DNA of 63,520 nucleotides from Actinomadura roseirufa (GCF_900659635.1 NZ_CAACVB010000016.1:1-63520); one strand, 5' to 3'. Shown: positions 7,673-16,376, numbered from the stretch's first letter. Made by a program: numbers and translations. Notes: generated by a model from the sequence alone, not told the origin.

Positions 7673-8419
7673 GTGACGGCAGGGGACAACGACCGCGAGT
7701 TGCAGCGCAAGGTGATCGGCCGGAAGGTGCTGCGGCCGCGGGAGCAGGTCGAGCAGACGATCAAGACCGCGATCCTGTCCGGCGAGCTCAAGTCCAACGA
7801 GATGCTCCCGCCGGAGGCCGAGCTCGCCCGGCAGTTCAACGTCAGCCGCACCACCGTGCGCGAGGCGCTGCGCAGCCTGTCGACCCAGAACCTGATCTCC
7901 AAGGTGCCCGGCGCCCGCGGCGGCAACTTCGTGCGGTCGGTCGACCACCGGTCGCTCAGCGAGGCCGTCATCGAGTCCGTCGACAACCTCCTGACCCTGG
8001 GCAGCATCGAGTTCGAGGAGGTCGCGGAGGTACGCCAGCAGCTGGAGGTCCCGTCGGTCCGGCTGGCCGCCGCGAACCGCGAGGACGAGTCCCTGCGCAA
8101 GCTCAAGTCGATCGTCGAGAAGCAGAAGACCGCCTCCGTCGACGACCCGGCGATACCGGACCTGGACCGGCAGTTCCACACGCTCATCGCCGAGGCGTCG
8201 GGGAACCGCGTCCTGGCGTCGCTGGTCGCGGCGCTCCACAGCGCGACCGAGCCGGTCCACTACCTCGATCTGTCGCCCGAGGTCGGCCGGGAGACCGTCA
8301 AGCAGCACCAGGCGATCGTGCGGGCCATCGAGGCCCAGGACTCCGACACCGCCGAGAAGGCCATCATCGAGCACCTCACCTACCTGCGGCTCCACCTCGC
8401 CGCCCACCGTCAGGGCTGA
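7673..8419 (+). CDS. GntR/FadR (FCD) family transcriptional regulator
   Basis: A 248-residue regulator. The winged helix (about 20-90) contains ELARQFNVSRTTVREALRSL, the GntR recognition helix, and the C-terminal all-helical FCD ligand domain covers about 110-240. I chose GTG 7673, preceded by GAGCGAGGG, because an upstream TTG at 7616 lies inside an apparent operator and adds an unstructured tail. FCD regulators usually respond to small carboxylates or CoA-pathway intermediates. It is divergent from the CoA-transferase operon, and operator-like sites at its own promoter and at three other units suggest it governs the whole 1-17.7 kb region (inference). Confidence 0.87.
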   Translation: MTAGDNDRELQRKVIGRKVLRPREQVEQTIKTAILSGELKSNEMLPPEAELARQFNVSRTTVREALRSLSTQNLISKVPGARGGNFVRSVDHRSLSEAVIESVDNLLTLGSIEFEEVAEVRQQLEVPSVRLAAANREDESLRKLKSIVEKQKTASVDDPAIPDLDRQFHTLIAEASGNRVLASLVAALHSATEPVHYLDLSPEVGRETVKQHQAIVRAIEAQDSDTAEKAIIEHLTYLRLHLAAHRQG

Positions 8420-8443
8420 GACGAGGCGCCCCGGCCATGCGTT

Positions 8444-8484
8444 CGGCCCGCGGGCGGCCGTGCTCGATGGCCGCCCACGGGCCG
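8444..8484. terminator. bidirectional hairpin terminator
   Basis: CGGCCCGCGGGCGGCC (8444-8459) pairs with GGCCGCCCACGGGCCG (8469-8484), 15 of 16 positions, around a 9-base loop. It lies between the convergent ends of the GntR and isochorismatase-fold genes. Confidence 0.6.
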
Positions 8485-8503
8485 GGGCTGAGGAGGAGGC
8501 GGC

Positions 8504-9166
8504 TCAGGCCGCCGCTCGCGCGCGCGCCCAGATCCGGACGATCTCGTCCACGGGCACGACGTCGTGGCGGGCCTTGAGCACCTCCATCGTCAGCTCGTGC
8601 AGACGGCGGTCGTGAGCCGCCACGCAGTCCTCGACCAGGACGTTGTAGTAGTCGTGATAGGACGCGTCGCGCAGCGTCGCCTCCACGCACCCGGGCGTCT
8701 GCTCACCGATGATCACGACGGTCCGCACGCCGGCGGACCTCAGCAGCAGGTCCAGGTTCGTGCCGGTGAAGCCGCTCGAACGGTGCTTGGTGACGACGAG
8801 CTCGGCGCCGACCGGCCCGCACTCGGCGTAGAACTCGGCGCCCCACGTGCCCTCGACGACGAACTCGTCGACCCCGGCGATCAGCCGCTTGGACCGGAGC
8901 CACGCCGGGGAGTCGCTGGCGCCGTGCGGCAGGTCGACGAGCCGCACGTGGTACACCGGGACGCCGAGGTCGCGCGCCTCGGCGACGAACCGCTTCCACG
9001 AGGTCACGAGATCGCCCATCGCCGAGAGGTCCTTGCCCGCCTGGGCCACCTTCCCGGCGGGATGCAGGAAGTCGTTCTGCATGTCGATGCTCAGGATCGC
9101 GCAGTGAGCCGGGTCCAGGACCTCGTCCAGGCGGTCGAACACCTGCTTGCCGAACAGCTCGATCAT
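8504..9166 (-). CDS. isochorismatase-fold cysteine hydrolase (amidase-like)
   Basis: A 220-residue protein starting at MIELFGKQ; the ORF upstream of this Met overlaps the 5' spacer and is spurious. The cysteine hydrolase triad is visible: Asp28 in LSIDMQNDF, Lys127 in VTKHRSSGFTGTNLD and Cys160 in QTPGCVEATLRDA. Family members hydrolyse amides, for example nicotinamide, ureidoacrylate, N-carbamoylsarcosine and half-amides. It is the last gene of the ABC-transporter operon, 32 bases after a PuuE-like enzyme. That pairing matches ureide or cyclic-imide degradation, where a ring-opening hydrolase is followed by an amidase (inference). Confidence 0.85.
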   Translation of the reverse strand: MIELFGKQVFDRLDEVLDPAHCAILSIDMQNDFLHPAGKVAQAGKDLSAMGDLVTSWKRFVAEARDLGVPVYHVRLVDLPHGASDSPAWLRSKRLIAGVDEFVVEGTWGAEFYAECGPVGAELVVTKHRSSGFTGTNLDLLLRSAGVRTVVIIGEQTPGCVEATLRDASYHDYYNVLVEDCVAAHDRRLHELTMEVLKARHDVVPVDEIVRIWARARAAA

Positions 9167-9198
9167 TCGCGCTCCCTCCGTTCCTTCATGGATACCCG

Positions 9199-10134
9199 CT
9201 ACGACCAGTCGGCGCTGTGGTCGATCCACCAGTTGGCGATGGCATCGCGCCGCGCGAACCACACATCGCCCTTGTCCAACGCGTATTCGATGAACTCGCG
9301 CACCGCGTTCGCCCTGGCCGCCTGCCCCGCCAGGCGCGCGTGGAGCCCGACCGTCATCATCTTCGGGAAACCGGCCTCGCCCTCGCGGTGCAGCTCGTCC
9401 AGCCCGCGGCGCATGTAGTCGTAGAAGTCGGTGGGCGACCCGAACCCGCCCTCGGCGACCGCGAACCGCGTGTCGTTGTACGTCTGCGTGTACGGGATGA
9501 CCAGGTGCCGGTGCCCGGAGACGTCCGTGAAGTAGGGAAGATCGTCGTTATAGGTCTCCGAGTCGTACAGGAAGCCGCCGTCGTCCACCAGGAGCTGCCG
9601 GGTCCACGGCGTCGAGCTGTAGCGCCAGTACCAGCCCACGGGGCGGGTGCCCGTCGTCTCGCGGATCGACTCGATCGCGCGCTGGATCTGCTCCGCCTCC
9701 TCCTCGCGCGACATGTGCCACGGCTCGCTCCACCGGTATCCGTGGGAGCACGGCTCGTGGCCCAGCTCGCCGATCGCGGCCGCGACCTCCCGGTTCCGCT
9801 CCAGGGCCATGCCGGTCGCGAAGAACGTGACCGGGACGGAGTAGTCGCCGAAGATGTTCAGGAGCCGCCAGATCCCCGCGCGGCTCCCGTACTCGTAGAC
9901 CGCCTCCATCGCGAAGTCGCGGTGCGGCGAGGGGAGGTACCAGTTCAGCTCGGCCATGCGGTCGGTGCTCCGGTCTCCCAGCCGCTCGTAGTGCTCGGAG
10001 CCCTCCTCGTAGTTGATGACGAAGTTGACCGCGACCTTCGCGTCGTCAGGCCAGACCACCCGCGGGACGCGCCGTCCGTACCCGATCAGGTCTCTGGGAC
10101 GGGTGACGTCCGTGTTCGCCTCGTCGCCGCTCAT
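9199..10134 (-). CDS. polysaccharide-deacetylase-fold hydrolase, PuuE allantoinase/cyclic imidase-like
   Basis: A 311-residue NodB-fold protein. The N-terminus (RDLIGYGRRVPRVVWPDDAK, then NFVINYEEGSE at 37-47) and SHGYRW (130-135) are typical of PuuE-type allantoinases and related cyclic-imide hydrolases, not of chitin or peptidoglycan deacetylases. There is no signal peptide, so it acts in the cytoplasm. A C-terminal HARLAGQAAR block carries another candidate catalytic His. It overlaps the upstream ABC ATPase gene by four bases. Ring opening of an imported cyclic amide, imide or ureide is the best guess; urate/allantoin genes are not seen nearby, so allantoin itself is not specifically supported. 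Confidence 0.75.
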   Translation of the reverse strand: MSGDEANTDVTRPRDLIGYGRRVPRVVWPDDAKVAVNFVINYEEGSEHYERLGDRSTDRMAELNWYLPSPHRDFAMEAVYEYGSRAGIWRLLNIFGDYSVPVTFFATGMALERNREVAAAIGELGHEPCSHGYRWSEPWHMSREEEAEQIQRAIESIRETTGTRPVGWYWRYSSTPWTRQLLVDDGGFLYDSETYNDDLPYFTDVSGHRHLVIPYTQTYNDTRFAVAEGGFGSPTDFYDYMRRGLDELHREGEAGFPKMMTVGLHARLAGQAARANAVREFIEYALDKGDVWFARRDAIANWWIDHSADWS

Positions 10135-11753
10135 TCTGTCTCCTGTCGTGAGAAGGACCCGGACGTGCCCTGGCCGGGCTCGGCCGCCGTGCGCAGGCTG
10201 TCGCTCGCGATGCGCGACCGGTTCATCGTCCGCCCTGAGAGCTCACTGACGACTTTTCCCTCGCGGAAGACGAGCACGCGGTCACAGATGTGCGGAAGAT
10301 GGTCGTACTCCGCCGAGGCGAGGACGACGCCCATGCCCGCCTGCGCCGCGTCGCGGATCCGCTGGTAGATCTGCGACTGGGCGCCGACGTCCACGCCCTG
10401 GGTCGGCTCGTGCAGCAGGAGCAGGCTCGGTCTGGTCTCGAACCACTTCGCGATCAGGACCTTCTGCTGGTTCCCGCCGCTGAGCGTGGACAGGGCCCGC
10501 TCCGTCCCGGACGGCCTGACGTCGTACTCCTCCAGGAGGCGCTGCACCCGCTCGGTCTCGGCGCTCCGCCTGATCACGCCCCGCGTGAAGTAGGAGCCGA
10601 TCGTCGCGATGCTCAGGTTCTCGCGGACGCTCGCCGCCTGGACCGACGCCTCGACCAGCCGGTCCCCGGGCAGCAGCGCGAACCCCAGACCGATGGCCCG
10701 CCTGGGGCTCAGCCCCTTGAGATCCACCTGCTCGCCCCCGGCAGTGTGGATCACGCCGCCGGTCGCGCGCCGGGCGCCGAACAGGAGGTAGGGCAGCTCG
10801 TCCCAGCCCATGCCGACGAGCCCGGTCACGCCGACCACCTCGCCGCGGTGGACGGTGAACGAGGTCGGGCGCACGTCCGCGCCCTCGACGCCGGTGAACT
10901 CGGCGATCACCTGATCCTGCGGCTGGTGCGGGGCCGGATAGAACTCGCCGAGCGGGCGGCCGAGGATCAGCTCGGTCAGCTTCTCCTCGTCCAGCGACTC
11001 CGTCGCGTCGCAGGCGACCCTGGTGCCGTTGCGCAGCACCGTGACCCGCTGGGTGTTCTCCAGGATCTCGTCCAGCCGGTGGGTCACGAGGAGGATCCCC
11101 ACGCCGGCCGCCGCGACCTGCCGCACCGTGGCGAAGAGCTGCTCGACGCCGTCGCGGGGGAGCGAGGCCGTCGGCTCGTCGAGGATGAGCAGGCCGCGGG
11201 CGGCGTCGCCGAGCTGGTCGAACGCCCGCACGATCGCCACCTGCGCCCGCTGCACCTGGCTCAGCTCGCCGACGAGCTGCGTGGGCCCCACCTGAAGCCC
11301 GAACCGCTTGAGCAGCGCGGCCACGTGGCGGCTCTCCTCGCGCCAGGAGACCCGCCATCCGAACCGGACCCCGCGCGTGCGAAGGCGGATGTTCTCGGTG
11401 ACGGTCGCGCTCTCGACCAGCCCGAGATCCTGGTGGACGAAGACGACACCGCGCTGCATCTGCCGGTTGGGATCGACGGGAAGCGCCACGGGCTCGCCGT
11501 GGACGGTGAGGGCGGCCCCCGGGACGTCGTCGGGCGCGTGGTATCCGGAGAGGATCTTGATGAAGGTCGACTTCCCGGACCCGTTCTCACCGACCAGTCC
11601 GTGCACCTCGCCCGCGGCTATGTCGAGATCGACGCCCTTCAGCACCGTCTGACCCGAGAAGGTCTTGGTGATCCGTGCGGCCACCAGCGCCGGCGGTCGT
11701 GCCCCGGGATCGGACGACCTCGTGCCGTCGGCCTGAGCGCGCGCCGCGGTCAT
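10131..11753 (-). CDS. CUT2-type ABC transporter ATPase (RbsA/XylG-like), atypical motifs
   Basis: A 540-residue double-NBD ATPase starting at MTAARAQADG, overlapping the upstream binding-protein stop (ATGA). NBD1 has Walker A GENGSGKST and Walker B LLILDEPTASL, but its signature reads LSQVQ instead of LSGGQ. NBD2 has a degenerate Walker A (GLVGMGWDEL), a good LSGGNQQK signature, and LLLLHEPTQGVD where the Walker B Asp is His. RbsA-type proteins often have one degenerate NBD; here both carry changes. Encoded with one permease and one lipoprotein, it would energise uptake of the substrate processed by the two hydrolases downstream. Confidence 0.85.
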   Translation of the reverse strand: MTAARAQADGTRSSDPGARPPALVAARITKTFSGQTVLKGVDLDIAAGEVHGLVGENGSGKSTFIKILSGYHAPDDVPGAALTVHGEPVALPVDPNRQMQRGVVFVHQDLGLVESATVTENIRLRTRGVRFGWRVSWREESRHVAALLKRFGLQVGPTQLVGELSQVQRAQVAIVRAFDQLGDAARGLLILDEPTASLPRDGVEQLFATVRQVAAAGVGILLVTHRLDEILENTQRVTVLRNGTRVACDATESLDEEKLTELILGRPLGEFYPAPHQPQDQVIAEFTGVEGADVRPTSFTVHRGEVVGVTGLVGMGWDELPYLLFGARRATGGVIHTAGGEQVDLKGLSPRRAIGLGFALLPGDRLVEASVQAASVRENLSIATIGSYFTRGVIRRSAETERVQRLLEEYDVRPSGTERALSTLSGGNQQKVLIAKWFETRPSLLLLHEPTQGVDVGAQSQIYQRIRDAAQAGMGVVLASAEYDHLPHICDRVLVFREGKVVSELSGRTMNRSRIASDSLRTAAEPGQGTSGSFSRQETE

Positions 11754-12907
11754 CCCAGACCCCACAGCCTTTTGTACTCGTTCACGTAGCTTCCGCCGTA
11801 GATGGCGGTCTCGGCTCCCTTGAAGTCGATGCCCTTGGCGTTCGCCTTGTCGAACACCCGGAGCGGGATCTTCTCGTCGTTCACCGGGGCCGCGCCCGTG
11901 AGGATCCGAAGGCTCTGGTCCGCGACGGCCCAGCCGGCCCAGCCGAGCGGTGCGCCGATGTCGACGGTGAACGGGCTGCCGCTCGTCTTCAGGTCGTCGA
12001 CGATGCCCGGGGAGGCGTTGAAGCTGGCGATCTTGGCCGTCGAGTTCGCCTGGCGGACGGCGGGCGTGACGAACTGGACCATGCCGTCGTACACGGGAAG
12101 AAGCCAGTTCACCTTCCGGTCGGCGACCGCGTTCTGGGTCAGCGGCCCGACCTTGGTCGACCAGTCGGCGATCAGCGCGTCGCGCACGTCCAGCTTGCAC
12201 GTGCTGGGACACAGCTCCCGGAATCCGGCCTTGATCCCGTCCATCTCCGGCACGGACACCGGGACGTCGCTGGAGTTGATGGCCACCGCGGTGGCGTTGC
12301 ATCCCGAGCCGGCGGCCACGTTCGCGGCGAGCAGCCCGCCCACCTGGGAGTAGGCGAAGGAGACCGAGGCGGTCGCGCCCGCGCTCTTGGGCGCCGTCGA
12401 GTCGACGTTGAACGCCTCGACGATGGGGATTCCCGCGCTCTTGGCGGCGCTGACGGCCGCGCCCATGAGCCCGACGGGAATCGCCTGAAGGACGATGAGG
12501 TCGGCCTTGGCCGCGATGGCCTGCTGCATTCCGCGGAGCTGCTCAGAGGTCTGGCCGCGCCCGTCGAAGAAGTTCACCTTGACGCCGGCCGCCTTCGCCG
12601 CGGCCTCGAAGCCGCCGTACACGGCCTTGGTGAACGGGATGTCGCCGGTGGTCGCGATCCAGTAGATGGTCTTGCCGCGCGCCGCCGAGGCGTTGAACGA
12701 GGGCCCGCCGAAGGTGAACGTCACCGGGGCCTTGGCGGCGTCGACCTTGGCCTTGGCCGCCGCGACGCACTTGTCGTCGGCCGGTGCCGCGCTCTTCACC
12801 CCGCCGGCCGGCCCGCAGCCCGCGACGAGCAGGGAGGCGACGACGGGGACGAGCGCGGCCAGCGGTGAGCGGACGACCCGGCGCGACGGCCGCATCTTCG
12901 ATTCCAT
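11750..12907 (-). CDS. ABC transporter substrate-binding lipoprotein (RbsB-like)
   Basis: A 385-residue periplasmic-binding protein starting at MESKMRPSRR with ribosome-binding site GGAAGAG. The lipoprotein signal ends in LLVAGC with Cys31. The mature part has the sugar-binding-protein I fold: KTIYWIATTGDIPFTKAVYG, DLIVLQAIPV, GIPIVEAFNVDS. It is encoded between permease and ATPase genes. CUT2 importers carry pentoses but also autoinducers and other polar compounds. The companion hydrolases suggest a nitrogen-containing cyclic ligand (inference); the ligand cannot be read from sequence. Confidence 0.85.
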   Translation of the reverse strand: MESKMRPSRRVVRSPLAALVPVVASLLVAGCGPAGGVKSAAPADDKCVAAAKAKVDAAKAPVTFTFGGPSFNASAARGKTIYWIATTGDIPFTKAVYGGFEAAAKAAGVKVNFFDGRGQTSEQLRGMQQAIAAKADLIVLQAIPVGLMGAAVSAAKSAGIPIVEAFNVDSTAPKSAGATASVSFAYSQVGGLLAANVAAGSGCNATAVAINSSDVPVSVPEMDGIKAGFRELCPSTCKLDVRDALIADWSTKVGPLTQNAVADRKVNWLLPVYDGMVQFVTPAVRQANSTAKIASFNASPGIVDDLKTSGSPFTVDIGAPLGWAGWAVADQSLRILTGAAPVNDEKIPLRVFDKANAKGIDFKGAETAIYGGSYVNEYKRLWGLG

Positions 12908-12975
12908 CGATCTCTTCCTTCTCTGTGTTCGGCAGTGCGATGCCGGAAAATGCCGGAGGCCATCGGGTGCGGCCG

Positions 12976-13941
12976 TTATGCGGCGCTCTTGCGCGCGAAA
13001 CCCCGGGAGAGGGCGACGGCGGCGACGAGCGAGCCGCCATAGAACACGTCGACCACCCATCCCGAGAAGCCGTACAACTGCAGCCCGGTGATGCCCGTGA
13101 TGAGGAAGTAGACGGCCACGAAGGTGCCCCAGGGATTGAACTTCCCCACCTGGATCGTCGTCGTCCCGAGGAACACGGCGGCGAACGCGGGCAGGAGGTA
13201 GGTGGACGAGGCGCTCGGCGTCGAGGAGCCGAGCATGCCGGCCAGCACGATCCCGGCGAACGACGCGAGCGTGGCCGAGACGACCAGGGATCCGCCGCGG
13301 ATGAGATCCACGCGGATGCCGGACAGCTGGGACACGGTCCGGTTGGCCCCGACGAAGTACAGGTACCGTCCGAGCGGCGTGAGGGCGACCACGTACCAGA
13401 AGGCGACGGTCAGGGCGGCGGCGTAGTAGAAGCCGAGCGGAAGCCCGAGCAGGCGGCCGTTCATGACCGAGCTCAGCCGCGGGTCGATGCCGGGGATCGT
13501 CGTCGCGTACAGGCCGTAGCCGACCCCGGACCAGAAGGTGCCGGCCCCGAGCGTCACGACGATCGAGGCGATTCCGAGCCGGACCACCAGCAGCGCGTTG
13601 ATCGCGCCGATGACGACCCCCGAGCCGAGCGCGGCGAGCACCGCGAGCCAGATCGGCCAGCCGTGCAGCACGTTGAGCACGCCCACGAGCATTACCGAGA
13701 TGCTCATGGCACCGACGATCGACAGGTCGAACTCTCCGACCAGGAGCGCGAGCAGCAGCCCCAGCGACAGGATGAGCAGCACCGCCTGGGTACCGAAGAT
13801 CGTCTGGAAGGTGCTGACCGCCAGGAAGGACGAGCCCAGCAGCACACCGAACAGGGCGATCAGCAGGGCCCACGCCATGACGACGCCGTAGCGCCCGGCG
13901 AAGGCGAAGAACGTCTGACGCGTCCGACCGCGGGATTCCAT
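12976..13941 (-). CDS. ABC transporter permease (RbsC/BPD_transp_2 family)
   Basis: A 321-residue hydrophobic protein starting at MESRGRTRQT, with GGGAG upstream. The BPD_transp_2 signature LLVGEFDLSIVGAMSISVML and about 8-10 membrane spans are visible, as in RbsC/XylH. It is the first gene of a five-gene operon: permease, binding protein, ATPase, PuuE-like hydrolase, isochorismatase-fold hydrolase. Only one permease gene is present, so it probably forms a homodimer. Confidence 0.87.
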   Translation of the reverse strand: MESRGRTRQTFFAFAGRYGVVMAWALLIALFGVLLGSSFLAVSTFQTIFGTQAVLLILSLGLLLALLVGEFDLSIVGAMSISVMLVGVLNVLHGWPIWLAVLAALGSGVVIGAINALLVVRLGIASIVVTLGAGTFWSGVGYGLYATTIPGIDPRLSSVMNGRLLGLPLGFYYAAALTVAFWYVVALTPLGRYLYFVGANRTVSQLSGIRVDLIRGGSLVVSATLASFAGIVLAGMLGSSTPSASSTYLLPAFAAVFLGTTTIQVGKFNPWGTFVAVYFLITGITGLQLYGFSGWVVDVFYGGSLVAAVALSRGFARKSAA

Positions 13942-14018
13942 CTGCACTCCCGTTTCTCCGAGAACGACTGCCTCGCGACCGACCGTGGAGCAGGTCCCGG
14001 GCGTCCGAGCTGAAGTAA

Positions 14019-14027
14019 TGTCGAACA
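14019..14027. promoter_or_regulatory. predicted FadR/GntR operator, site 3
   Basis: TGTCGAACA in the context TAATGTCGAACAATG, a perfect TGTNNNACA palindrome outside the three centre bases. It overlaps the predicted -10 and start point of the ABC-importer operon, a position suited to repression. Confidence 0.5.
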
Positions 14028-14054
14028 ATGTGCTACGTGTCCTGCGGATGTCAA
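14025..14054 (-). promoter_or_regulatory. promoter of the ABC importer/hydrolase operon
   Basis: On the minus strand a consensus -35 TTGACA (14049-14054) is followed after 18 bases by CATTGT (14025-14030). Transcription would start near 14018, about 77 bases before the permease ATG. The rest of the 474-base divergent gap (13942-14415) holds two operator-like sites, the opposite promoter and a weak hairpin near 14271-14298; no small gene is evident. Confidence 0.5.
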
Positions 14055-14338
14055 GAGGCCGACGTCGGCGTGCGCGGAGTTCTCGCATCGTGAGACGGGT
14101 CGTGCGGGTGCCGTGCGGTGACCTGGCCGTGCGCGCCGACGCGCTCCGTCCGGCCACCGTTCGCCTTGGCGCATAACCGACATCGCCGAGATCCCCCCTA
14201 GAGGGGCCGCATCGCGATCGTGTTCCCGTTGACCTTGGCATTCTCATAGAGTGAGACACCTAAAAGACCTTGGGGCCGCCAGGGGGGAGGGCGGCTCCAG
14301 AGTCGGCGACCTGTTGGCCGTCTCGCCAGGAACGTTAA

Positions 14339-14347
14339 TGTTGGACA
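14339..14347. promoter_or_regulatory. predicted FadR/GntR operator, site 4
   Basis: TGTTGGACA in the context TTAATGTTGGACAATC, the best palindromic copy (ATTGT..ACAAT-like arms). It overlaps the -35 of the flavoprotein-operon promoter. Confidence 0.55.
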
Positions 14348-14368
14348 ATCGCGCGACCGTCGTACTAG
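14341..14368 (+). promoter_or_regulatory. promoter of the flavoprotein operon
   Basis: A -35 TTGGAC (14341-14346) is followed after 16 bases by TACTAG (14363-14368), with TAGGCT (14366-14371) as an alternative -10. The operator at 14339-14347 covers the -35. The coding start is at 14416, preceded by GAGAGG. Confidence 0.45.
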
Positions 14369-14415
14369 GCTCGTGAAGGCGGCTGATCGCCGCCCGTCAC
14401 GAGAGGTTCGAAACG

Positions 14416-15798
14416 ATGGGACATCGTCTGGTTGTCGTCGGAGGCGGTCTCGCCGGGCTCGTGGCCGCGCTGCGGGCCGCGGAGAACGGGGTCTCGGTCA
14501 CCGTCCTCGAACGCGGCGCCGCGGAGGGCGGCGACGGGAGCGCGCGGCTCAGCGGCGGGCTGCTCCACGTCGCGTGGCGGCCCATGGACGACCCCCCGGA
14601 CGTCCTCTTCCAGGCCATCATGAACGAGACCGACCGCGACGCGGATCCGGTCCTCGCGCGCACCCTGGCCGACACGTCCCTCGAGGCGCTGGAATGGCTC
14701 AAGGAGCAGGGCGTCGACATCAGGCCGAAGTCGGCCGAGGTCCCCTACATGAAGCAGGCCATCCACCCGCACACCATCGGGATCGGGGCCCGGCACATCG
14801 AGGAGCGGGGGCCCGACCGGGCCATGCGGCTGCTCTACAAGGTCGCGGACGAGCGGGGCGTCGCGATCGTGCACTCGGCGGTCGCGGGCGAGCTGCGGCG
14901 GTCCGGCGAGGGCTGGACGGTCGGCGCGGCCGTCGCCGGGGCGTGGCGGAGCTTCGCCGCCGACTCCGTCCTCATCGCCGACGGCGGGTTCCAGAACAAC
15001 GCCGAGCTGCTGACCAGGTACGTCGGCCACGCGGCCGATCGCGCGTTCCTGCGCGCGTCCGCCGCGTCGGCGGGCGCCGGTCTGCGGCTGGCGCTGGAGA
15101 ACGGCGCGGGCGCGGTCGGCCTCGGGCGGGTCTACGGGCACATGGTGTCCTCCGGGGCCTTCGAGAACGACATGCTCTGGCCCTACCCTCCGGTCGACAA
15201 GCTGTGTCTCAACGGCCTGCTCGTCGATCGCCAGGGGCGGCGCGTCGCCACGCGCGCGGACAACGGGGTCCAGCTCGTCAACGAGCTCGTCCGGCACGAG
15301 GATCCGCGCGGCCTGAGCGTGGTCTTCGACGACGCCCTCTGGTACACGGCCGGGACCGACGACCCGTACGGCACGCCCGTCCCCAACCCCGACCTGGTCG
15401 ATCGCGGCGGCCCGTACGTCCGGGCGGAGAACCCGGACGACCTTTGCGCCGCCACCGGAATGGACGCCGCGGAGCTGCGGGCGGCCATCGACGCCCACAA
15501 CGACGCCCCGGGGAAGCCGGCGATCACCGGCCGGCTCCACAGCCTCCGCGTGGTCCCGGGGATCACCTTCACGATGGGCGGCATCGCGACCGACGACGCG
15601 GCGCGGGTCCTCGACCCGGCGGGCGCGCCGCTGCGCGGCCTCTACGCCGCCGGGAGCTGCACCGGCGGGATCCAGGGCGGCCCGCGCGGGGGATACGTCG
15701 GCGGGCTCGCCGTCGCCCTCGTCTTCGGGTTCCGCGCCGGCTCGTCGATCCCGGCCGACCTTGACAGCGACCCCCGTGCCACCGAGGAGGAAGCGTGA
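14416..15798 (+). CDS. FAD-dependent dehydrogenase, fumarate reductase/TcuA-like flavoprotein
   Basis: A 460-residue flavoprotein of the FAD_binding_2 (succinate dehydrogenase/fumarate reductase) superfamily. The dinucleotide-binding motif VVVGGGLAGLVAALRAAENG lies at 6-25. VLIADGGFQNNAELL and the C-terminal FAD segment GLYAAGSCTGGIQGGPRGGY are typical. Relatives include tricarballylate dehydrogenase TcuA, 3-ketosteroid dehydrogenases and urocanate reductase, which put in or remove a C=C bond next to a carbonyl or carboxylate. It heads a three-gene operon with stop/start overlaps and shares operator sites with the importer operon. Confidence 0.82.
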   Translation: MGHRLVVVGGGLAGLVAALRAAENGVSVTVLERGAAEGGDGSARLSGGLLHVAWRPMDDPPDVLFQAIMNETDRDADPVLARTLADTSLEALEWLKEQGVDIRPKSAEVPYMKQAIHPHTIGIGARHIEERGPDRAMRLLYKVADERGVAIVHSAVAGELRRSGEGWTVGAAVAGAWRSFAADSVLIADGGFQNNAELLTRYVGHAADRAFLRASAASAGAGLRLALENGAGAVGLGRVYGHMVSSGAFENDMLWPYPPVDKLCLNGLLVDRQGRRVATRADNGVQLVNELVRHEDPRGLSVVFDDALWYTAGTDDPYGTPVPNPDLVDRGGPYVRAENPDDLCAATGMDAAELRAAIDAHNDAPGKPAITGRLHSLRVVPGITFTMGGIATDDAARVLDPAGAPLRGLYAAGSCTGGIQGGPRGGYVGGLAVALVFGFRAGSSIPADLDSDPRATEEEA

Positions 15799-16376
15799 GC
15801 ACCGTCTACGCCGTCGGCTGCAACTTCAAGAGCTCCGAGCTGGAGCGGGAGTGGAACGACTGGTACAACGGCCCGAAGATGGCCCAGATGCTGGCGCTTC
15901 CGATGTTCAACGGTGTTCAGCGCTTCACGGCGTGCGCGCTGGACACCGGCGTCGCCTACCTCGCCGTCTGGCTCCTCGAATCCCCGGACGCCCTCACGAC
16001 CCCCGAGTACGTGAGCACCTGGGGCTTCGACCGCTGGGCCGGTGAGATCACCGACTGGACCCGCGACCTGATCACCCCGCTGCGCGCGCCGCTCCCGCCC
16101 GTCCCGCTCGCCGAGGAGGACGGTCTCCTGCACGTCGCCTGGTTCGACGGCTCGTCGAACGTCGAGCGGGCGATGAAGGAGGCGGAGGACGCGGGCGGCG
16201 GCCCGTGGTGGTGGGGCGAGAACTCGGGCCTCGACGAGTCGTTCTCCCACATCGCCATCGCGGCGGCCGGCCCGGAGGCCGTGACCTCCCCGGCGCGGAC
16301 CTTCACGGACGCGACCAGGGAGACGATCCTGCGTCCGATCAGCCGTCCCGGCCGAGCCGGGGGCGAACCGCGATGA
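15795..16376 (+). CDS. EthD/dimeric alpha-beta barrel-like protein, unknown function
   Basis: A 193-residue cytoplasmic protein starting at GTG 15795, overlapping the flavoprotein stop (GTGA). The N-terminal EREWNDWYNGPKMAQMLALP followed by a FNGVQRF strand resembles the EWN.WYD..H.P..L.LPG pattern of dimeric ferredoxin-like (EthD-type) proteins seen in catabolic operons. The second half (VPLAEEDGLLHVAWFDG onward) may be a degenerate second repeat. No catalytic residues can be assigned. It may be a small lyase or isomerase, or an accessory protein, of the pathway. Confidence 0.6.
   Translation: MSTVYAVGCNFKSSELEREWNDWYNGPKMAQMLALPMFNGVQRFTACALDTGVAYLAVWLLESPDALTTPEYVSTWGFDRWAGEITDWTRDLITPLRAPLPPVPLAEEDGLLHVAWFDGSSNVERAMKEAEDAGGGPWWWGENSGLDESFSHIAIAAAGPEAVTSPARTFTDATRETILRPISRPGRAGGEPR

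Noticed and set aside
14271..14298. Hairpin GGGGCCGCC/GGGCGGCTCC as a terminator or attenuator
   Set aside because: It lies upstream of the mapped promoter and operator of the flavoprotein operon, with one mismatch and no transcript entering it that I can define.
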